Source: Dryocosmus kuriphilus
Lineage: Eukaryota > Arthropoda > Insecta > Hymenoptera > Cynipidae
Reading direction: 5' to 3'
Length of the DNA stretch: 64,000 bases
NCBI GenBank assembly: GCA_038277395.1
Contig: CM076193.1
Coordinates: 73,488,252 to 73,552,251, forward strand
Positions 54,501-64,000 of this stretch are shown piece after piece. The first letter of the stretch is position 1, and each line of letters begins with the position of its first letter. The notes beneath the pieces are model-generated. The model was not told the DNA's origin. It did not search any database and was given only the letters and a program-made list of their open reading frames with translations. Position numbers and translations under genes: made by a program.

Positions 54501-56076
54501 TATGTGCAGGCACAGGGAATATGGAAAATTGAAAAAAAAAAACTATCAGGTCACTTACAGGAAAAAAGTACCTTTATATTGAGGTGAATGTCGTGGGGCG
54601 ATTTCGGGAATTTTTGTGTTCCGCAAAATGAAATTGTGGATGCAGTTTTGTTGTGTATAGGCAAAGATGACGCTATTAAATGCGCAAGATAGTTGTCGAT
54701 CCACCCTGATTGCAGAAACTACCCATAGACAGGGTTGAAGCTGCAAGGACAACCTAGGACTGCTGAGAAAAATTCTGTAACCCGTAAAATCAGATTACGG
54801 ATGTATTTTTGCTATGTGCAGGCACAAAAGATGAGAGTGGATGCACTAAAAAATTGCTGACCCACCCACGTGACGATAACTACCCTTAGGGGAGGTTGTT
54901 AATTTTGCTGTTTAACCTACTCTAAGGTTAGGTTCTGCAACGTGGGTGGGTTAGAAAATTTATAGTGCATACACTGTCATTCTTGTGCCTGTACGTAGCA
55001 ATAATGCATATGAATAGTGCATATGAGCATAGGAAATCTGATTTTACGGGTTGCAGAAATTTTTTAGCAGTCCTCGGTTATTCTTCTAGCTTTGACCCTC
55101 TCTAAGGGTAGTTTTTATTACGTGTATGGATTGGCAATTTTATAATTCATCCACTCTCATCTTTTATACCTGTACATAGCAAAAATACATCCGAAATATG
55201 ATTTTATGATTTACAGGATTTTTCTGAGGTGTCCTAGGTTGTCCTTGCAGCTTCCACACTATCTAAGGATAGTTTTTGCCATGAGGGTGGATCGACAACT
55301 ATTTTGTGCATTTACTGGCATCTGGTCTGACAATTTCTTTTAATTTTCCATATCCCTCGTAAATGTACATGACTCTATGCTATAAATGCGTGAAAGGGGT
55401 GTACTCCATCTAAAAGGGTGGCTTCCATGAATTTTACGACAATATATGCCTATCTTAAAATAAGGAGGAAAGTTTAAGCTTTAATTTGATACCTTTTCGA
55501 AGTGTCTAGCTTTTGGATTCTTTTGGTATATGGTAAATATTTGAGAATGGCCGGAAACACGGTTTTCAGCCCTATTCCTGGCCACAAAAGCAAAATTTCA
55601 CATTGGAAACCTTCTTTTTCTTTTATTTCTTGAGCACAGTCACAGTCCGGCCACAAAAATCGAATTACATAGTATAATCAAATAAGCTTATGTGATTATT
55701 ATTAATCTTTTTATATATCTTCATTATATGTCATCTATTATTTCTTATTTATATATTTATATATCCTGATATCTTTTTTTACTTTTTATAGAAACAAGAA
55801 ACGACGTTTCGTGGCCACGGTGGAAGCGTAGATCAACTTTGTTGGCACGCATTTCATTCAGAGTTACTCTCGACAGCGAGTGGAGACAAAACTGTTCGAA
55901 TATGGGACACTCGATCTCAAAAATGCACAGCGAATATTGGCACCAGAGGTGAGAACATTAACATTTCCTGGTCACCAGACGGGAACACGATAGCTGTGGG
56001 AAACAAAGAAGATCTAGTCACTTTTATCGATGCCCGAGTTCTAAAAATCAGAGCAGAGGAACAATTCAACTTCGAA
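51525..56076 (+). CDS. THOC3: THO complex subunit 3 (WD40), exons 1 and 2; remainder outside window
   Basis: THOC3 (tex in Drosophila) is a WD40 subunit of the nuclear THO/TREX complex that couples transcription to mRNA export. Exon 1 (51,525-51,707) starts at ATG in GTGAAATGG and encodes 61 residues including HTAKVHSVGWSCDGKYLASG and FDKCVCVF (first WD40 blade). Exon 2 (55,792-56,076) encodes 95 residues with FRGHGGSVDQLCWH, SGDKTVRIWDTRSQKC and GENINISWSPDGNTIAVGNK. Both junctions are phase 0 (donors GTAAAC, GTACGT; acceptor TTTTATAG) and align collinearly with human THOC3, which I recall well. Both exons are free of stops. The remaining ~190 residues (VNEISWN onward) are not found to the window end, so intron 2 exceeds 7.9 kb or the gene is broken. 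Confidence 0.9.
51708..53174 (+). other. THOC3 intron 1, 5' part
   Basis: Contains an unassigned open stretch at 51,883-52,077 (AGEIRKVTSPDVQSPLKLL) and a small AAAAAATGACAG-type inverted motif pair near 52,380-52,510. Otherwise A+T-rich. Confidence 0.35.
53175..54347 (+). mobile_element. Tc1-like non-autonomous repeat, copy 3 (in THOC3 intron 1)
   Basis: Collinear with the minus-strand copy at 30,867-32,167 (GAGAAGGTATTAGATTTATG at 53,185 to GTGCCGTAAATAACGTAT at about 54,328) but lacking both terminal repeats. The trinucleotide run (53,295-53,345) differs in length between copies, and the ~140-bp units are clear here because their number is larger (about five). Confidence 0.85.
54480..55365. 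repeat. Large inverted repeat with tandem arms (THOC3 intron 1)
   Basis: The centre is near 54,905. Outward on both sides come matching blocks: CCCACCCACGTGACG / CAACGTGGGTGGGTT, GATGAGAGTGGATGCA / CACTGTCATTCTTG, ACCCGTAAAATCAGATTACG / ATCTGATTTTACGGGTTGCA, GCTGCAAGGACAACCTAGGA / CTAGGTTGTCCTTGCAGCTT, GATAGTTGTCGATCCACCCT / AGGGTGGATCGACAACTATT. On the right arm the unit (about 270 bp) appears twice, at about 54,960-55,130 and 55,130-55,330. Confidence 0.75.
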
Positions 56077-57838
56077 GTACGTTTCTCTTCAAAATTTTTA
56101 CATTTACACAATTGCTACACAAAAAGGGACGTGTGCACCACACACTATTAAAAAATTAGTTTAAACCTCTTCATCATATCTTTGCAGATGATTATTCTAT
56201 TTTCAAACAATTTCTTATTTGAGGCATTTCATGTCAAATGTCCTAATCCAAAGTCGATGTTAATCGATCCTGTTCAAACTTGGCCTAAATATTGTACTGT
56301 TATTACTATTGTACACAGGCCTGTATTATTTTAAACCGAGAAACCTTATTAGGTGTTTATGAAGTCTTTTGGCAAGCTGAAACCGAATCTGTTGAAAAGT
56401 CGAAATAATGTCAAAGCGAACAGAGGCTAACTTGGCAAACGAAGTTGAATTCAGTATGCAAAAATCCATTGAAAACGCTTGTTAGTTTAACGAAATGTAA
56501 GGGTAGGCTTCTTACTACCGCTATTACGATAAAGTATGAATAATGCGACTTATCGTGCTACTATATTTTTTAAATGAAGGAATTATGTTGGGATGTCCTC
56601 AGTGACAGAATATCTTCATTAAATATAAATTTTTGATTTGTTTAGGGAAGGGGGTTACCTTTTCAAAGCTTAGAAAAATAAGGCATAGAAATGTCAATTC
56701 CTTAACAGAGAATATCTTCAGCACATTTTCAGATAAAGTTATTGACATCTGAAATACGCATGTTTTCGAACACCTAAAGCAAGCCGAGTTTTGTTTCCCT
56801 GTTTTTTTTCCTAACCCAGGCAAATTAGCCTCAAAAAAGGCTGTATTGCCCAAAAAATAGCACAAAGCTGGAAATGTTTTTAATCCACTTTAGGCATTCC
56901 AAATAAGTGTTTTATGAGTTTGCGACGGTTTCTGAGCTGTGCTAAACTTTTGAGGGCCAAGAAACCACGAAATTTTGGTACTTTTTTCAGTTTTTCGGTA
57001 AAAACTCGAAAACGACGCAACCTACAGAAAATTTCAGTCTTATCAAAATTGAAAAGCTTAAAATTTTGCGTCGAATGACTGGCTGTAGAATCAAAATCGG
57101 TTCAGCCGTTTAGCCACAATCGATCGTCAAAGATCGGCCATTATTACCAACTTGCCTGAAAAGTGGGTTATGCTCATGTTTCAACGCCTGTATCCTAAGA
57201 ACGGCTACTCTAAATGAAAATTGTAAGTAATGGAGGTTGTAGAGCATCAAATTCTGTGTAAGGAGGGGTCCTAAATTTTCAAATTTGCTCATTCGTATGA
57301 GAGATGTGGCTGTGTAATCAAATAACTTGTTCACTTTTAGTTACCTAGTTAGCAGTATTTATTAGTTAATTGAAAAAGAATTAAATTTTTATTCCATCAA
57401 TTTATTTTGTATTATTTAAATTATATAATATTCATCTTTTTAAATAGGTACCTACCTAGTTACATTTGTAGTAATCATGTTATCCATTAACTAATTCAGT
57501 GTTTGTGGATGTGTGAAGAAAGGCAGATCTATTATATTTTAGTGCCTTCTCTTGTTTGTTGTGGTTCCAGTGGCATTCTAAAGAGGGCCTTCATCGGCTC
57601 TCCTTCAAATAGTAATTGAAAATAAACTGCAAATTTATTTCTGTCGACAAATTTATTTTCATAATTTAAGGGTTAATTTTGTGGCAAAATTTCATTTCAT
57701 ATTTTAAGGATTTATTTTGTCGAAAAAATTAATTTCATAGCTTTTTTGTTGTTTGTAAACTGTTATAAACTTAACAATCTGTAAAAGCAGGAATTCGACA
57801 ATTTTGTAATATCTGTGGTTATGTTACCAATCATACCA
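56077..57838 (+). other. THOC3 intron 2 (start) or downstream DNA
   Basis: No further THOC3 exon seen. The stretch at 56,990-57,300 (CGACGCAACCTACAGAAAAT, CGGTTCAGCCGTTTAGCCAC) has the mixed composition of a transposon remnant but no recognisable domain. Confidence 0.35.
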
Positions 57839-58296
57839 ATCATATATACTCTTTTTGATGAGAATGGAATGATGCGCAAGACACAAAAATCAGATCTCTA
57901 CAAGCTTTTCAAGCCAATTAATATTGAGCTCCCAAGCAATGCAGATTTTGTTGTAGACGGTGGGTTCCTCTTACACGAAGTTGTTTAGAAAAGTGGTGAG
58001 AAGTTTAGCGCTATCAACGAAAAGTGTGTGAACTACGTCAAAAAACACTTTGGGTCCAATTGTACCATAGTATTTGGTGGATACCCTGATGATACTACTG
58101 AGAAGAGTATACAATCTGCTGAACGAGCCCGAAGAGCCCGTGTCATGCCATCAGCATCTGTCCTGTTTGACGAGTCGATGTCAGCAACAATGCCTAAAGG
58201 ACGTTTCCTCTTAAACGAACGCAATAAGAAACGTCTTATATCAATGCTGCATGGGGAAAATGTGTTCGATAACCATTACAATAAAAGATTGTAAAT
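57839..58296 (+). pseudogene. 5' half of a PIN-like/CXC gene
   Basis: One frame reads LFDENGMMRKTQKSDLYKLF, ADFVVDGGFLLHEVV, a TAG where relatives appear to have Trp, then NYVKKHFGSNCTIVFGGYPD and RRARVMPSASVLFDESMSAT. This order (DGGFLLH, VFDGY-like, DILFEESM-like, F..N..NK) is that of an arthropod family I recall with a PIN/FEN-like nuclease region, usually uncharacterised. Here GGYPD replaces the usual DGY acidic residue. The gene breaks near 58,296 and resumes at about 59,890. Confidence 0.55.
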
Positions 58297-59889
58297 CGCG
58301 GATATAGTAGCGTTTTAGTAATTTTTTAGATGCAGGACTGTAATATATACTTTATATACTTTAGCTTCAGTTTAAAATTTCGGTGAGTGGTGAGTGAGCG
58401 TTCACAAATGTGCATGAGTACTTACACCGTGGGTTGTAGGCATTACAATTTGCTCAGTAAATAGAGCGCAAGAGAAGGGAGAATGATTCACGAGCATCGT
58501 AGGGCTTGTCAATCTTGGCAGAATTTCAAAGAGCAATAATTATTTTAAATTAAGACAAATTTGACCAAAAAAATATTTTATATACATTATCACAACTAAT
58601 TTAAGATTTTTAACACACAGTGGTACACAGGGTCACTTATAAATATAATCGCTAATGACAATCTCGAAATTCTACTGGGAACGGGATTCGAACCTACCTA
58701 ACTTATAACCTATCGGACGCAATACCCATTCTATACAACTAAGCTTCGCGGCTATCAACGCTTGGAGCATTTTTGTCAAAAACAGCCTCTTGATTAATGG
58801 CATTCAGGGTGGAGTAAGAAATTAATGCGCCCCGCTTTTTTTGTTTTTATTTAAGAATTTATTACAGAAAGAAGGTTTAAGTATTTTGTTATCACATTTC
58901 CAGTAGATATTTTACGAAACCAAATATTTGTACATGAAACTTGATAAATTAATTTGTAAGGAGTTAAGGAGTGAATATTTTTATGGAAATCTTTACGGCG
59001 TAGTATGTGTAAATTTTTTTAAAAAACTTTTTTAATAATGGTTAATGTTTTTAATTATATAGTTTTAATGAATAACCACTCGTTCTAGCAAATACATATT
59101 TTTTTAAATTACACCAAACATAATATTTTTTTTACGAAACGTGTTAATTATTTTTTATAATTACACGTTATTACAATTTTATTTTAAAAAATTGACTATA
59201 GTAAAATTATAAATTATTATACACTGCCGTGTAAAAATTTCAGGACGCTTGTTTCTGGAGCTATTGCTAAAGTGCCATAATTGTTACATTAATAAAATAT
59301 AAACTTCTTCCTTAAAGCAGCACCAGAGGTACTAAAATTCTGCGTCTAATAAGCCCAACTTGAAGGCAAAGTGTCAATTTTATAAAAAGATATTGCAAAA
59401 AACATCAAATTTGAATTTTTTTAGAAAAATGGAATAACTTTAAAAATAATTAAGATTTTTTAATGTTCTTGAGCTCATTTAAAAGATAAATCTCTATAGT
59501 ATCCTTTTAACTTATTAGGATATTTTTAATACACGAGACTAGCGGACACGAGACTAGCATTCGCGCCTGAGAATGCTTCGAGCCAACGGATTGTAAGCTT
59601 TACAATACGGAGCGTAATTCGTACGTTCCAACAGCTTAGAGATATTCCCCCAATTAAAGTAAACCCCTTTCACATAAATGAAAGTTTGATGTCTTTTCAT
59701 AACTGTCATTTACATTGCACTACTTAAAAATATACAATTTACCTTCGTGTTCTTTAGTATAAAGTACTGAATATACTCGTCCTCGTGTAGTATACTATAT
59801 CCGAGATTTACAATATTTATTGTAGTGATTACCAAACACATTTTCTCCGTGTGAGAGATAAATTGACTGTTGAAAAGGGTGTCACGTCA
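58297..59889. other. Insert or intron splitting the PIN-like/CXC gene
   Basis: About 1.6 kb, A+T-rich, holding a tRNA-derived SINE head (58,673-58,760) and, at about 59,218, a Tc1-like end (TACACTGCCGTGTAAAAATT) without a partner. No coding sequence. Confidence 0.45.
58673..58760 (-). mobile_element. tRNA-derived SINE head
   Basis: The minus strand reads AAGCTTAGTTGTATAGAATG (A-box-like) and, about 50 bp on, GGTTCGAATCCCG (B-box; plus-strand 58,682-58,694). This is a pol III internal promoter. Stems around the anticodon do not pair well and the 3' side runs on into TAGAATTTCGAGATTG, so it is a SINE or tRNA relic, not a working tRNA. Confidence 0.55.
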
Positions 59890-60796
59890 AGCAGGCAACT
59901 GAGGAGGCAGGGTATTCATTGTCGTAGAGGACACAGACTTATTGGTCCTGATCATTGATCATGTGGCTATTCGTAATGAGGAGCAAGAACCCATCACCAA
60001 CATTTTTCTAATGAAATATGGGAAAGGAAACCAAGAAATCTTCAGTTACAGTCCCTACAACTGTAAGCTCTCAGAAGAAGCAAAAAAACATCTGTTGTTT
60101 CTACATACCTTCAGTGGTTGTGATACCACAGCAATATTTGTTGGAAAAGGCAAAATCAGGTTCATCAACATATTTAATAAGAATTCAAGCCTTTAGAACG
60201 TAGCCTCAGTTTTCGCGAATTCCAACGCCACGCCTGATCAGGTTGCTGAGGCAGGAAAACTGTTCATTGTGATCTTGTACACGGGTGGAAGCAAGAATCC
60301 TTAAGTGAAATACGGTTGGAACAATTTCAGAGGGCCTTGTCCGAAAAACTACTTCAATTTGGCATGTTTGCCTCCTACTGAAGCGGCTGCTTCCAGGCAC
60401 TCCTTGAGCCGCTGTGATAGGAATATAACACCACCAACCCCAATCCCCATCCCAACTGCCCAGCCACCGGCGCCTCAGAAACTGCTCAATACCATATCCT
60501 GCACCTGTATGAAAGGGTGCCAAGCAGCTTGTTCATGCAGAAAAGGTGGGCTCAAATGGTCTGTCGTATGTAAACATAGTCCAGGGAATGAAGGATTTTT
60601 TCACGACAAAATTTTAGAATGTAAACGAGGTATGCCATCATGTAGTGTTGATGCCTGGGATGAAGGCTTGTATGTTTGTAGGCAAAAATATGGGGTCAGA
60701 AGGAATTGCGCAATGTTCAAATTTGGCGAAATCATGTTTTTGGGAGATTGCTATCAAGTTATTGATTTGCGAAAAAAAAGTTTAATTATAAATTAA
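59890..60796 (+). pseudogene. 3' half of the PIN-like/CXC gene
   Basis: Starts with VVEDTDLLVLIIDHV (about 59,919, acidic PIN-like site), then LLFLHTFSGCDTTAIFVGKGK (about 60,090), ACLPPTEAAASRHS (about 60,363), and a cysteine cluster CTCMKGCQAACSCRKGGLKW (about 60,500) resembling a CXC domain. A stop follows KNP at 60,302-60,304 and frames change near 59,910 and 60,196. The open tail runs to TAA at 60,794. Order and motifs match the same family as the 5' half. Nonfunctional as it stands. Confidence 0.6.
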
Positions 60797-62301
60797 AGGT
60801 CTTAAAAAGGTCTTCAATTTGGTATATCGCATATTAAAATTGTTTGATTTGTTCCCTCAAAAAATAATAAAAACCGTCAAAAATGGCCGTTTTGCAAAAT
60901 CTAGTTGTTTTTGCAAAAAGTGTATGCACATCTATTAAAGTCCCTGAAAATGTGTGTTTTGTTAAGCTGAAAGTATATCCAAATTCTGAGCTTAAAATAA
61001 TAAATAGTTTTTGAGAAAAGCTATTTGTTTATAAAAAAGGTACCGTTGTTTTGGTGGGGCTAACTTTTTTAAGACGGTCCCAAAGCCATAAAAGTGGACA
61101 AATTTCAATCCTAAAGAGTTATAGTGTCATGTACGCTTAGCAGCTAATTGATTTTAGAGTATTAACTACGTTAAAAATGACTGCAAAAGAATAGTACGTT
61201 TTTGTCTCGTAAACAAATGGAATAACTTCTATAATTTTCATCCTAAACAATCGGGGTTACCGTCACTGGAACCTTACAATTTGTGCATGATTTTAAGATG
61301 AAAATATTTTCTGTATATTGATGGGGGGGGGGGGGGGGGGGGTGGGGGGGGGTGGGGGGTGGGGGGGGTAGGGGGAGGGAGTAGATTGATAACAGTTATC
61401 GCAGTTGTAATTTTCAAGATACACAGTTAAAATTGGTAAATAGTAATAACTGGATACTGATACTAATTGTAATATAATTGCCAGAAAAATCAATTGCGAA
61501 AATACTGTTTAGAATAGCAGTTTATTTACGACCAAGATCGATCGCAGCTTATGACGGTGGAGTGGGGAAAGCTGCTTCCGCCTGGTAGACGCTGGCGCTG
61601 AAATTGAATTCGCGCGTTCAAAATGTAACAATTGGAAAAATCTCATGAAAGAATGCACATATCGAGATGTTTTTTTAAAATTTCAGTTAACTTTTTGCGC
61701 TGATTATAAATTTTGCATTGAAAGCTCAGAAAAAGCACGTCTTATGCTTGAAAGGTAATTGTACTATTTTATATTTTCATTAATTGTACAATTGCTGGAA
61801 TAATTCTTCGATGTAATGTAAGCAGCATTTCATCATTTTTAAGTTTATTCAATAATGTTACAAAAAATGTGTACTGAATGTAAAATATGTTTCTCAATAA
61901 ACTTGAGTCATAACCGTTACAGCGTTGATTACGTTACGACGCGACGCGACGTTGATTCCTTGTACATTTATATTAAATCCCCAATAAACTCTGTTCCGCA
62001 CAACCCTGGAGGTCGAGTTGAAGGCGCTTTTTTTTACGTGGTAATCCTCAGTAGGCCTAGTCCACTTATCTTTGAAGCATGCGTTTTTTTTTTTTTTGTT
62101 TTTCTAATAAAGTAGTTTATAACAATTTCCCAAAATCTAGGTTAATTAGCGTGGTAATCTACAATATATGCATAGAGTCCATTTGTCAATTTAATCATGC
62201 ATTCTTTGGTTTTACGTAATTAAAGTCTATGAAACAAAACATGCTTTTTTTGGCACTTTTGTATATTAATATGAATCAGTCCCTATATAATCTAATTAAA
62301 T
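60797..62301. other. Intergenic DNA with a poly-G tract
   Basis: A G-rich run with interspersed T lies at 61,322-61,370. No gene, RNA or transposon end recognised. A CpG-rich ACGACGCGACGCGACG patch lies at about 61,935. Confidence 0.4.
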
Positions 62302-62421
62302 CTAATGTAATCTACGCCTCTTTGCCGCAATCTCTAATTCGTCGTCACTTTCATTGGTTACATTGTTAAGAATGTAAGGTTCTTCCTCTTCGAGTTCGTC
62401 ACAGTCATTGGCATCGATATA
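62302..62421 (-). pseudogene. C-terminal coding tail interrupted by a Tc1 element
   Basis: Minus strand, one frame: IDANDCDELEEEEPYILNNV then NESDDELEIAAKRRRLH and a TAG stop at 62,302-62,304. An acidic stretch followed by a basic KRRRL end is typical of nuclear or transposase C-termini. The upstream part would lie beyond the Tc1 terminus at 62,422. Gene not identified. Confidence 0.4.
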
Positions 62422-63850
62422 CAGTCCCTTGCCATATTATTAGACTCATGCTTAAAAATGAAGTTTTTCTGGCTTACAACACGTCAGTAGACATTAACAA
62501 CGCTATTTCATGATGAAACGTCAAAATTTATTATAAATACAATAAATGTCACATAGAAAATTATGAATTTACATCGAAATGAAATCTTTTTAAATGAAAA
62601 TACATTTTTTTGCAAAAATCAGTATTTTGTATGACCACCTTTCGCAGCCAACACAGCTTCAACGCGACGTGGCATACTGCTTATACAGCTTTGAATTTTT
62701 ATTTTGATCTCTGGGTTATGTTTCCAAGTGTCATTAAGTATATTGATCAACTCTTGCTTGGTTGTAGGGGCTTTCATCCTAACCTCAGATTTCAAAAACT
62801 CCCAGACGTTCTCGATGGGGTTCATGTCAGGCGAATTTCCTGGCCAGTCGAGAATATCTACTTTTTTTTCAGCTAAAAATTTTGTAATTTTCTGTGCACG
62901 ATGGCAAGGCGCACCATCATGCATAAAAATTGGCTTTTCTCGTTTCTTGAACCATTTTTTCACTTGAGGAAGCAGCTGAGTTTCCAAAACTTTCTGGTAT
63001 TTTTCGGCATTCATTGTACCTTCGACAACGTATAAGGCCCCTGGCCCCTTATAACTGATAACTGACCATACCATTACCGACGGAGGATGTTTAATGGTCG
63101 GCACAATGCAGTCCGCTTATATTTCTCATTTGACCTTCGCCGTACAAACTGCGATTTGTCGACCAATACTTCGAAAATCGACTCGTCCGAAAAACATACC
63201 TGAAAAATGTCATAGAATTTAGATTTAACAATATCTACAGTACAAGAACAACTTGAATATAGTTATATAGCATTTATTTACCTTCCTCCAGTCATCAGTC
63301 GTGAAATCCTTGTATTTTCGTGCCCATTGGTACCGCTTTGATATCATAGCAGGTGTAAGTCTTGGTTTGCGTGCTGGTCTACGTCATAAGACCCTCTTCT
63401 GCTAACCTTCGCTGCACTGTTCTTTGCGAAACTTCAATGCCGGCTTCAACAACTTTCTTTGCAAGAATTTTTATCGGCAGTTTTCGATTTTCAACACAAA
63501 TATTGCGAATTTTTCGGTCACTTCTCACTGTCGTGATTCTCCGACGACCGCACGCACCTTTACGTTTGGCTCTCAGATCTTCACCGAGGTCCATTTTTTG
63601 TTTTATTCGTTTGACAGAACTTTGAGAAACTCCAACAATTCGCGCTATTTGGTATTGCGACATGTTTCGTGCTTCCAGCATGCCGGAAATTCGACCAACT
63701 TGTATTGGCGACAAATCAGACACTTTTCCCATTCTGAAATTGTTTTTTTTATCATAATATGGCCTCAAAACGTGTAAATATATACTTTGACATGTTGTTT
63801 TGTCAACAATAAACTCACCTTATGAAATGGAAAAGAGTTTTACAAGAGAA
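62420..63850 (-). mobile_element. Tc1-like transposon (one end identified)
   Basis: The low-coordinate end is a TA (62,420-62,421) followed by CAGTCCCTTGCCATATTATT, a typical Tc1 terminus. The other terminus was not found before the window end at 64,000, so its upper limit is uncertain. The transposase lies on the minus strand inside. Confidence 0.75.
62619..63768 (-). pseudogene. Tc1 transposase with an 82-bp intron, frameshifted
   Basis: The N-terminal part (63,768-63,379) has a paired helix-turn-helix: SPIQVGRISGMLEARNMSQYQ and GVSQSSVKRIKQK, then RRKITT-like GRRRITTVRSDRK. The frame shifts at GLMT (about 63,380), continuing as RPARKPRLTPAMISKRYQWA. After DDWRK a GT-AG intron (63,281-63,200) is predicted, then VCFSDES (first catalytic Asp). 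Another frameshift near 63,110 leads to PTIKHPPSVMVWSVISYKG, FMHDGAPCHRAQ (second Asp) and WPGNSPDMNPIENVWEFLK (third residue Glu; DD34E). It ends at GGHTKY. Two frameshifts make it inactive, but both catalytic halves are otherwise intact. Confidence 0.88.
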
Positions 63851-64000
63851 AACGCTATTGAAACACGTTAAATTGTTGAATTGCACGATCAAACTGAAAC
63901 TCTGTTTTTTATGTAGGTTACATGTCATTTTCGAGATAATCGATGTGAGTCATCGATTACCAACATGATCAGTGTTGCTAAAACGATAAAAGTGCCCGCG
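63851..64000. other. Window end, unassigned
   Basis: No feature recognised in the last 150 bp. Confidence 0.4.

Noticed and set aside
58673..58760. A functional tRNA gene
   Set aside because: A and B boxes are present, but the anticodon region does not fold properly and the sequence continues past the acceptor end without CCA-type or terminator signals; better called a SINE head.

Overview
This is a window of an A+T-rich animal nuclear genome, almost certainly an insect and probably a hymenopteran (wasp-like). Two things point there: the host exons have short GT-AG introns and arthropod-type coding, and the LINE at the left edge resembles an APE-type element common in ants and wasps (recalled from knowledge, not searched). 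Very little of the 64 kb is host coding sequence. Most of it is a layered deposit of transposable elements, foldback repeats and satellites.

Layout. 1-7.5 kb: a broken non-LTR retrotransposon whose 3' untranslated region is split by a 3.5-kb DNA transposon with ~490-bp terminal inverted repeats. 7.6-8.5 kb: an internally deleted mariner with intact ends. 8.9-11.3 kb: a Tc1-like repeat fragment and two foldback elements. 13.2-15.1 kb: a composite repeat with a second, inverted copy at 32.6-34.6 kb. 15.1-16.9 kb: exons of an unrecognised acidic-tailed gene. 18-18.9 kb: a degenerate GATA/AGAGATA array. 18.9-19.7 kb: the 3' end of an env-bearing LTR element. 21.7-23.5 kb: a gag remnant (minus) and a LINE RNase H/C-terminal remnant (plus). 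24.3-27.1 kb: a foldback and a ~207-bp satellite. 27.2-27.8 kb: two exons of a decayed DHX57-like helicase gene. 30.9-32.2 kb: a Tc1-like non-autonomous repeat.

The centre of interest is a 9.6-kb Ty3/gypsy LTR retrotransposon (35,115-44,705; target duplication TTATT) inserted in a THAP-domain remnant. Its gag and pol are nearly intact, but pol stops after the integrase zinc domain. It carries an extra two-exon reading frame for a 230-aa Cys-rich, acidic-tailed protein that I cannot assign to any family. A decayed relative follows (about 44.9-49.8 kb). Its gag is cut by a poly(A)-tailed LINE-derived insertion with a 12-bp target duplication, which in turn holds a DNA transposon with very long poly-C tracts.

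The one confident host gene is THOC3 (tex), a WD40 subunit of the THO mRNA-export complex. Exon 1 is at 51,525 and exon 2 at 55,792. The 4.1-kb intron between them is filled with repeats, and the remaining exons are not in the window. Downstream are the two halves of a decayed gene with a PIN-like nuclease region and a CXC cysteine cluster, a tRNA-derived SINE head, and an intron-containing Tc1 transposase (minus strand) inserted in the tail of another coding sequence.
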